From Rhodospirillales bacterium (GTDB taxonomy: Bacteria; Pseudomonadota; Alphaproteobacteria; TMED109), in contig JAPPED010000001.1 of NCBI GenBank assembly GCA_028824295.1, positions 1-64,000 on the forward strand: a DNA stretch of 64,000 nucleotides, read 5' to 3'. The notes beneath the pieces were generated by a model. That model searched no databases, was not told the DNA's origin, and was given only the letters and a program-made list of their open reading frames with translations. The position numbers and the translations under genes were made by a program. Shown here in pieces: positions 59,597 to 64,000 of this stretch (positions are counted from its first letter, which is position 1; each line of letters opens with the position of its first letter).

Positions 59597-60061
59597 ATGC
59601 CACGCCATGCTGAACGCAGGGTTTCTGCGTTTACGCCGGAGCAACTGTTCGACCTTGTTGTCGATGTCGAGAGATACCCGGAGTTCCTCCCCTGGTGCCT
59701 GGGCGCTGCCATCACCGCACAGCACGAGGACGGTTTCGAGGCCGATCTGGCCATTGGTTTTCGTCTGCTTCGCGCCAGCTACCGCAGCAGGATCACGCAT
59801 CACAGGCCAACACGCATCGACGTAAAGCTTGTCCGCGGGCCGTTTCGCCACCTCGTCAACCACTGGCGCTTCGAACAGGTGGACGGGCTGAAGACGGAGA
59901 TCGATTTCGAGGTCGATTTTGAATTTCGTTCAACCGTATTCTCGAAGGCCATGTCACCGCTATTTGGCGTTGCCGTTCAGCGCATGGTCCACGAGTTTGA
60001 ACGGAGGGCGCAGCGCCTGTACTCTGGTACACCCGAGGCCCGCGCAAAAGTCATCGGGTAG
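59597..60061 (+). CDS. START-domain COQ10/RatA-like protein
   Basis: A 154-residue polyketide-cyclase/START-fold protein. EQLFDLVVDVERYPEFLPWCLGAAI near the N-terminus, SYRSRITHHRPTRIDV, LVRGPFRHLVNHWRFE and SPLFGVAVQRMVHEFERRAQRLY are the family core. Members are called COQ10 (ubiquinone chaperone) or RatA; the alphaproteobacterial context after lipA favours the ubiquinone role, but this is inference. Start ATG 59597. Confidence 0.9.
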   Translation: MPRHAERRVSAFTPEQLFDLVVDVERYPEFLPWCLGAAITAQHEDGFEADLAIGFRLLRASYRSRITHHRPTRIDVKLVRGPFRHLVNHWRFEQVDGLKTEIDFEVDFEFRSTVFSKAMSPLFGVAVQRMVHEFERRAQRLYSGTPEARAKVIG

Positions 60062-60144
60062 CATCGGGCCAGATGGAACGGGCTGGCAGGGCCACAGGCC
60101 GTTAGGTATCGACACCAGATTGTCGCGACAGACATGGAAGTGGT

Positions 60145-60744
60145 TTAGGCCGGGTTGCGCGGTGCAAATCCTTCCAGGCAGCGCGCCAAGGTTTCGATCC
60201 GACTGAGTTCCTGGTCCAGCATCGCAAACACGGAATCCAGGCTCCGTTCTTCCTCATCGAGAAGCCACCGGCGACACGTTCGGATCCAAACGTATGCGAG
60301 CGCCGTCGCGCGAACAGTTCGCTCAAATTCGCTGCCTGCCAATCCCGCCGCGTCCAAGACGTTTCCCATCGATGTTTGGATGCGGCCAAACGTGCGGGCG
60401 GCGGAGTTTGGACAGCGTAGCGCGTGGGAGCCAAACTCGCGGAACGCGGCACGATGTGGGGCCAACACGTCCAAGCGGCACATCAATGCTTCCAGCAGCC
60501 TCTCCTTGGGGGAGGCAGCGGCGAAATCCTCTTCGTCCAGAGCCGCAATTACGCGTTCGTCGGTTTGGCGGGCAAGGGCGTCCAAAACATCATCCCGACC
60601 TGAGAAGCGGGCTTCGGCAGTTTCGGGGTCTACTTCGGCCATACGGGCTAGATCGGCCACCGTCGCTGACCGCCAGTCGCCTTCCTCAGCGGCACGGAGG
60701 GCGGCCTGCACCAAGCGTCCCGTCAACGAATTGTCAGTAGACAC
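60145..60744 (-). CDS. TetR family transcriptional regulator
   Basis: A 199-residue regulator with an N-terminal HTH (LVQAALRAAEEGDWRSATVADLARMAEVDPETAEARFSGRDDVLDAL) and a helical ligand/dimer domain. EKRLLEAL-type KERLLEALMCRLDVLAPHRAAFREFG and the ending VFAMLDQELSRIETLARCLEGF resemble COQ9-like or stress-type TetR members. It ends a minus-strand group with gdhA and the TRAP protein and converges with the COQ10-like gene. The ligand is unknown. Confidence 0.85.
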   Translation of the reverse strand: MSTDNSLTGRLVQAALRAAEEGDWRSATVADLARMAEVDPETAEARFSGRDDVLDALARQTDERVIAALDEEDFAAASPKERLLEALMCRLDVLAPHRAAFREFGSHALRCPNSAARTFGRIQTSMGNVLDAAGLAGSEFERTVRATALAYVWIRTCRRWLLDEEERSLDSVFAMLDQELSRIETLARCLEGFAPRNPA

Positions 60745-60768
60745 GGCACTCCCGGTCGCCGGAGGGGT

Positions 60769-62130
60769 TCACACCACCCCAAAGGCAAGCATGGCTTCCG
60801 CTACCTTGCGGAAGCCGGCGATGTTGGCGCCAGCAACGTAGTCGATGGAGTCGCTGTCTTCGCGTCCGAATTCGACGCACCGACCGTGGATATCGGACAT
60901 GATTTGTTCAAGCTGACGCTCCATGTCGGCAAGCGTCCACGACAAGCGTGCGGAGTTTTGGCTCATCTCCAGCCCGGAAACCGCCACTCCCCCGGCATTG
61001 GCTGCCTTGGCCGGACCGAACATTACGCCAGAATCGGTCAACACCGGGACAGCATCAAGCTCCGTCGGCATGTTGGCGCCTTCGCAGACAGCCGTGACGC
61101 CGCCCTCGATCAGGCGACGGGCATCCTCGGTGCCGATTTCATTTTGCGTGGCGCATGGAAGCGCGACGTCGCACGGGACCATCCAGGGCCGGGCATCGGC
61201 ATGGTAGGTGGCCGATGCGAATCGCTCTGCGTACTCGGCAATGCGACCGCGCCGAACTTCCTTCAATTCCCGCACCCAGCGAAGTTTATCGTCGTCGATT
61301 CCGTCTGGATCATGAATGCATCCACCTGAATCGGAAAGCGTCTGAACGATCGCGCCCGACTGCAGTGCCCGTTCGGCTGCGTGCAGCGAAACGTTGCCGG
61401 AACCGGAGATACTGATGCGGAGGCCGCTCAAATTTCGGCCGACCTCGTTCAGCATGTGTTCGAGAAACAGCACCACCCCATACCCCGTGGCCTCGGTCCG
61501 GATCAGACTGCCTCCAAACTCCATTCCTTTCCCTGTCAGGACACCCTCGAACGACCCGGTAATCCGCTTGTACTGTCCGAACATGTAGCCGATTTCCCTG
61601 ACGCCGACGCCGATGTCGCCGGCGGGCACATCAAGGTTGGGTCCGATGTGGCGATAGAGCTCATTGATGAATGATTGGCAAAATCGCATCACTTCAGCCG
61701 GCGACTTACCTTTCGGATTGAAGTTTGCACCGCCTTTGCCAGCGCCCATCGGTAATCCGGTGAGACTGTTCTTGAACGTCTGCTCGAAGGCCAGAAACTT
61801 GAGGATGCTCGGCGTGACCGTGTGGCTGAAGCGAAGGCCTCCCTTATAGGGGCCGATGGCGTTGTTCATCTGCACGCGAAACCCACGGTTGACGATGATC
61901 TCGCCAGCATCGTTCTGCCAGGACACACGAAACGAGACCATGCGGTCGGGCTCGGTCATGCGCTCCAGGATTCGAAGCTCTTGGTAAACAGGATGCCGGT
62001 TGATGTACGGCAAGAGGGTGTTCGCTACCTCGTAAACCGCTTGATGAAATTCGCGCTCGCCGGGATTACGGACGACGAGGCCGTCCATGAATTTCTGCAG
62101 TTGAGCCGGCTGGCATCTGCCAGGCATCAT
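60769..62130 (-). CDS. gdhA: Glutamate dehydrogenase (NADP-type hexameric)
   Basis: Interconverts 2-oxoglutarate plus ammonia with glutamate; 453 residues, the length of the 50-kDa hexameric class. Marks: ERMTEPDRMVSFRVSWQNDAGE, NNAIGPYKGGLRFSHTV, catalytic-site PMGAGKGGANFNPKGKS (usually GGGKGGSDFDPKGKS), DVPAGDIGVGVREIGYMFGQYKR, and EGANMPTELDA. RISISGSGNVSLHAAE is the nucleotide-binding turn. ATG 62130 follows GGAAAG. It lies between the TRAP protein and the TetR gene on the same strand. Confidence 0.96.
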   Translation of the reverse strand: MMPGRCQPAQLQKFMDGLVVRNPGEREFHQAVYEVANTLLPYINRHPVYQELRILERMTEPDRMVSFRVSWQNDAGEIIVNRGFRVQMNNAIGPYKGGLRFSHTVTPSILKFLAFEQTFKNSLTGLPMGAGKGGANFNPKGKSPAEVMRFCQSFINELYRHIGPNLDVPAGDIGVGVREIGYMFGQYKRITGSFEGVLTGKGMEFGGSLIRTEATGYGVVLFLEHMLNEVGRNLSGLRISISGSGNVSLHAAERALQSGAIVQTLSDSGGCIHDPDGIDDDKLRWVRELKEVRRGRIAEYAERFASATYHADARPWMVPCDVALPCATQNEIGTEDARRLIEGGVTAVCEGANMPTELDAVPVLTDSGVMFGPAKAANAGGVAVSGLEMSQNSARLSWTLADMERQLEQIMSDIHGRCVEFGREDSDSIDYVAGANIAGFRKVAEAMLAFGVV

Positions 62131-62151
62131 TGCTTTCCATACACGCTCGGT

Positions 62152-63234
62152 TCAGCCCGCTCGCGCATTCAGGAATCCAAGTTCAGCCATCCCGGCGATC
62201 CCGATCGAACGCCGCCGGAAATCCGACCAGTTGTCGTAGATGCGCTGATTGATCTCATCGTCGGCGGCAGTTTCCGCCACGACCTCGTCACTCACCTCGA
62301 ACCACCGAGCCAGGATGTCGGCAGGCAGATGCTCAATTGTGGCTCCGTAGTCCTGGATCAGGCGTTCGAGGGCAAGCGCGTTGTTGGAGGTGAATTCAGC
62401 GAGCATCTGGGTGGTTTCTGCCTCGGCAGCCACTTGCACGAGAGACTGAAGGCGCTTGGGAAGTTCTTCAAAGGCTTCCTTGTTGACCATCAGGGAGAGC
62501 GTGGTGCCGGGTTCGTGTACGCCAGGTCCGTAGCAGTAAGGCGCCACCTTGTAGAATCCGTGCGCAAGGTCCATCCAGGGGCCACCCCATTCCGCGGCAT
62601 CGATCACTCCGGATTGCAGGGACGGCATGACCTCGCCCCCGGGAAGATTGATCGTTGTAGCTCCGAGCCGTGCAAGCACCTCTGATTGCAGCCCTGCCAT
62701 CCGCACGCGAAGACCTTGCAGGTCCGCCAAGCTCTCCAGGCGCTTTCGAAACCAGCCGATCATCTGCATGCCGGCATTGCCCGCGACAAACGCCTTCAGG
62801 CCGTAGCGACTGTAGAGTTCGTCCCACAACTCCTGGCCGCCGCCATAACGGATCCACGCGATCTGCTCAAGCGGTGCCAAGCCGCCCGGAACGGAGCCGA
62901 AGAAAGCAGTGCTGCGGTTCTTGGAGATCCAGTAGTAGGGCGAGTCATGGCCCATCTCGGCCTTACCCTCACGGACAGCGTCAAACACTTCGAACGCCGG
63001 CACGAATTCTCCGGCCGCGAAGAGCTTGATCGTAAGCTCGCCATCCGAAAGCTCGGTAATGCGATCAGCGATGCGCTGGGCGCCGGTGCCGATGCCTGGG
63101 AAATTCTTTTGCCAACATGTGACCATCTTCCAACGGCGTTCACTGCGCGCGTAGGCAGGAGCGCCGATGGTGGTCGCCGCAGCGGTCGCGCCACCAGCAA
63201 GAAACGTCCGTCGGTCGAGAGGTAGATTTGACAT
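62152..63234 (-). CDS. TRAP transporter solute-binding protein (DctP/TakP-like)
   Basis: A 360-residue periplasmic binding protein with a Tat signal (RRTFLAGGATAAATTIGAPAYA). Family marks: LTIKLFAAGEFVPAFEVFDAVREGKAEMGH, GLRVRMAGLQSEVLARLGATTINLPGGEVMPSLQSGVIDAAEWGGPW, and PGTTLSLMVNKEAFEELP. EWGGPW and the preceding Arg suggest a carboxylate ligand such as a 2-oxo acid or lactate. The membrane subunits are not nearby, so the gene is an orphan in this window. ATG 63234 is preferred over the longer frame. Confidence 0.9.
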   Translation of the reverse strand: MSNLPLDRRTFLAGGATAAATTIGAPAYARSERRWKMVTCWQKNFPGIGTGAQRIADRITELSDGELTIKLFAAGEFVPAFEVFDAVREGKAEMGHDSPYYWISKNRSTAFFGSVPGGLAPLEQIAWIRYGGGQELWDELYSRYGLKAFVAGNAGMQMIGWFRKRLESLADLQGLRVRMAGLQSEVLARLGATTINLPGGEVMPSLQSGVIDAAEWGGPWMDLAHGFYKVAPYCYGPGVHEPGTTLSLMVNKEAFEELPKRLQSLVQVAAEAETTQMLAEFTSNNALALERLIQDYGATIEHLPADILARWFEVSDEVVAETAADDEINQRIYDNWSDFRRRSIGIAGMAELGFLNARAG

Positions 63235-63733
63235 AGATGGCCCCCAGCGAAGGCAAGCGCGAAAGCACCCGCTGCGAAGCATAGCCAGTGCAGAAAACTT
63301 CGTGCTGCGGGGATAGGGCCGGGGAGCACGTCACACGTCGGCTGCCCCGTGCAGGAGAAGCCGGGGGCGGCAGGCTCCGCCTGGGTACGCTCGTTCAAGG
63401 GCCTTGTTGGAATTGCGAACCGTGCAGCATCGCATTCCGAAGAAACGCGCGGTTCCACAAACTTAGAACAAGGCAGACAGGACCGAAGTGAGAGCAGACA
63501 CAGACACGGAGACGGGGATCAACGGCTTCCGGACGGTCGATGAACAGTGTCCGTAGGACATGCTCGAGGGAACCGCCTCAGGATGGCGGGCCGGCCCAAC
63601 CCCCCATGCTGCCGGATCTCTGCCCGTACCTCGGCATTCCGCGAGGTGAACACGGCGCCCGTGGTGGCTGCTTGGAAGGCCAGGAGCAGCGGCGTAGTGA
63701 GTGATCGAGGATCGGTCGCCTTCGGCGACACAG
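63235..63733. other. Intergenic region without a supported gene
   Basis: Several short frames overlap on both strands, without domains or ribosome sites. It separates the TRAP protein gene from the carboxyltransferase gene, both minus strand. Confidence 0.45.
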
Positions 63734-64000
63734 TCACCACGTGTCAATGCAAGGGCGTTTCTTGCCGGTACGGGGTGGGGGAGGAGGGCAGGCTCTAAGT
63801 CCCTCGACGATCCAACGGCGGGTATCCGCCGGATCGATCACGTCATCGATCTCAAACAGTGATGCCGTATTGATTGCCTTGCCTTGCTCGTACATCCCGG
63901 CAACACGTTCTTCGTAGCGTGCCTTGCGTTCCTCGGGGTCTTCGATCGCGGCGAGCTCATCTCGATATCCCAGCTTGACGGCGCCCTCGAGTCCCATCCC
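63734..64000 (-). CDS. Biotin-dependent acyl-CoA carboxylase, carboxyltransferase subunit, C-terminal end (cut by window edge)
   Basis: Only the last 88 or so residues are inside the window. GLEGAVKLGYRDELAAIEDPEERKARYEERVAGMYEQGKAINTASLFEIDDVIDPADTRRWI is the typical end of carboxyltransferase subunits of the MccB/PccB type that carboxylate acyl-CoA via biotin. After it a Pro-rich tail (ACPPPPPRTGKK) follows. The frame is open to base 64000 on the minus strand. Propionyl-, methylcrotonyl- and geranyl-CoA enzymes cannot be separated from this fragment. Confidence 0.9.
   Translation of the reverse strand, partial: GMGLEGAVKLGYRDELAAIEDPEERKARYEERVAGMYEQGKAINTASLFEIDDVIDPADTRRWIVEGLRACPPPPPRTGKKRPCIDTW

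Overview
The window looks like a chromosomal segment of a high-GC alphaproteobacterium, probably Rhodospirillales-like. Several gene orders are typical of that class: S49 peptidase-glyQ-glyS-ppdK; LysM/M23 lipoprotein-DUF815 ATPase-yajC-secD-secF-Mth938; uvrA/ssb-gyrA-coaD-cyclophilin; and ftsB-pdhA-pdhB-pdhC-lpd-lipA-COQ10/RatA. DUF1489 and the COQ10-like START protein also fit. No CRISPR array, rRNA or intact insertion sequence was seen. Four tRNA genes were found: Pro-CGG, Leu-GAG, Leu-CAG and Lys-TTT.

Layout. 1-6.3 kb: the N-terminal part of a TonB-dependent receptor (minus), then a plus-strand catabolic-looking group (DUF1489, HbpS/GlcG-like protein, N-acyl-D-amino-acid deacylase-like amidohydrolase, two-domain sulfurtransferase, TauD/TfdA dioxygenase). 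6.5-9.6 kb (minus): PuuD-like membrane domain, hydroxypyruvate isomerase-like protein, tRNA-Pro, polyprenyl diphosphate synthase. 10.4-14.9 kb: a PQQ alcohol dehydrogenase carrying the Asp-Tyr-Asp signature of lanthanide-dependent enzymes, a c-type cytochrome, two small exported proteins and a SoxYZ-like carrier of the quinoprotein-associated type. 15.2-29.3 kb: mostly housekeeping genes. 29.3-30.6 kb: a YafQ/DinJ toxin-antitoxin pair bracketed by two imperfect direct copies of the uvrA 3' end. 30.5-38.0 kb: uvrA, ssb, gyrA, coaD, cyclophilin. 38.05-39.3 kb: tRNA-Lys, a collapsed serine-recombinase gene abutting its 3' end, and a PIN-domain toxin with its antitoxin. 39.5-45.1 kb: an NCS2 permease with a long C-terminal cytosolic domain, a tungstate ABC transporter (tupBCA) and a regulator with a solute-binding-like domain. 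46.4-48.1 kb: formate-tetrahydrofolate ligase. 48.6-50.5 kb: two overlapping DUF1538 membrane-protein genes translationally coupled to a divergent PII-like gene. 50.6-53.2 kb: TusA-like and carboxymuconolactone-decarboxylase-like genes, then a second deacylase-like gene. 53.2-60.1 kb: ftsB, the complete pyruvate dehydrogenase operon, lipA and a COQ10-like gene. 60.1-64.0 kb (minus): TetR regulator, glutamate dehydrogenase, TRAP solute-binding protein, and the C-terminal end of a biotin-dependent carboxyltransferase.

A C1/alcohol oxidation theme can be inferred. The XoxF/PedH-type dehydrogenase with its cytochrome would oxidise an alcohol in the periplasm; formate-tetrahydrofolate ligase handles formate carbon; the tungstate importer could supply a tungsten formate dehydrogenase, which is not in this window. 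The least understood locus is the DUF1538-DUF1538-PII operon. The clearest genome-rearrangement signals are the uvrA 3'-end duplication around a toxin-antitoxin pair and the tRNA-Lys-linked recombinase remnant.

Coordinates and motifs were read by eye. Family names rest on motif and length recognition, not on database searches. Start codons were chosen from Shine-Dalgarno-like sequence, overlaps and usual family starts, and several remain uncertain as noted.
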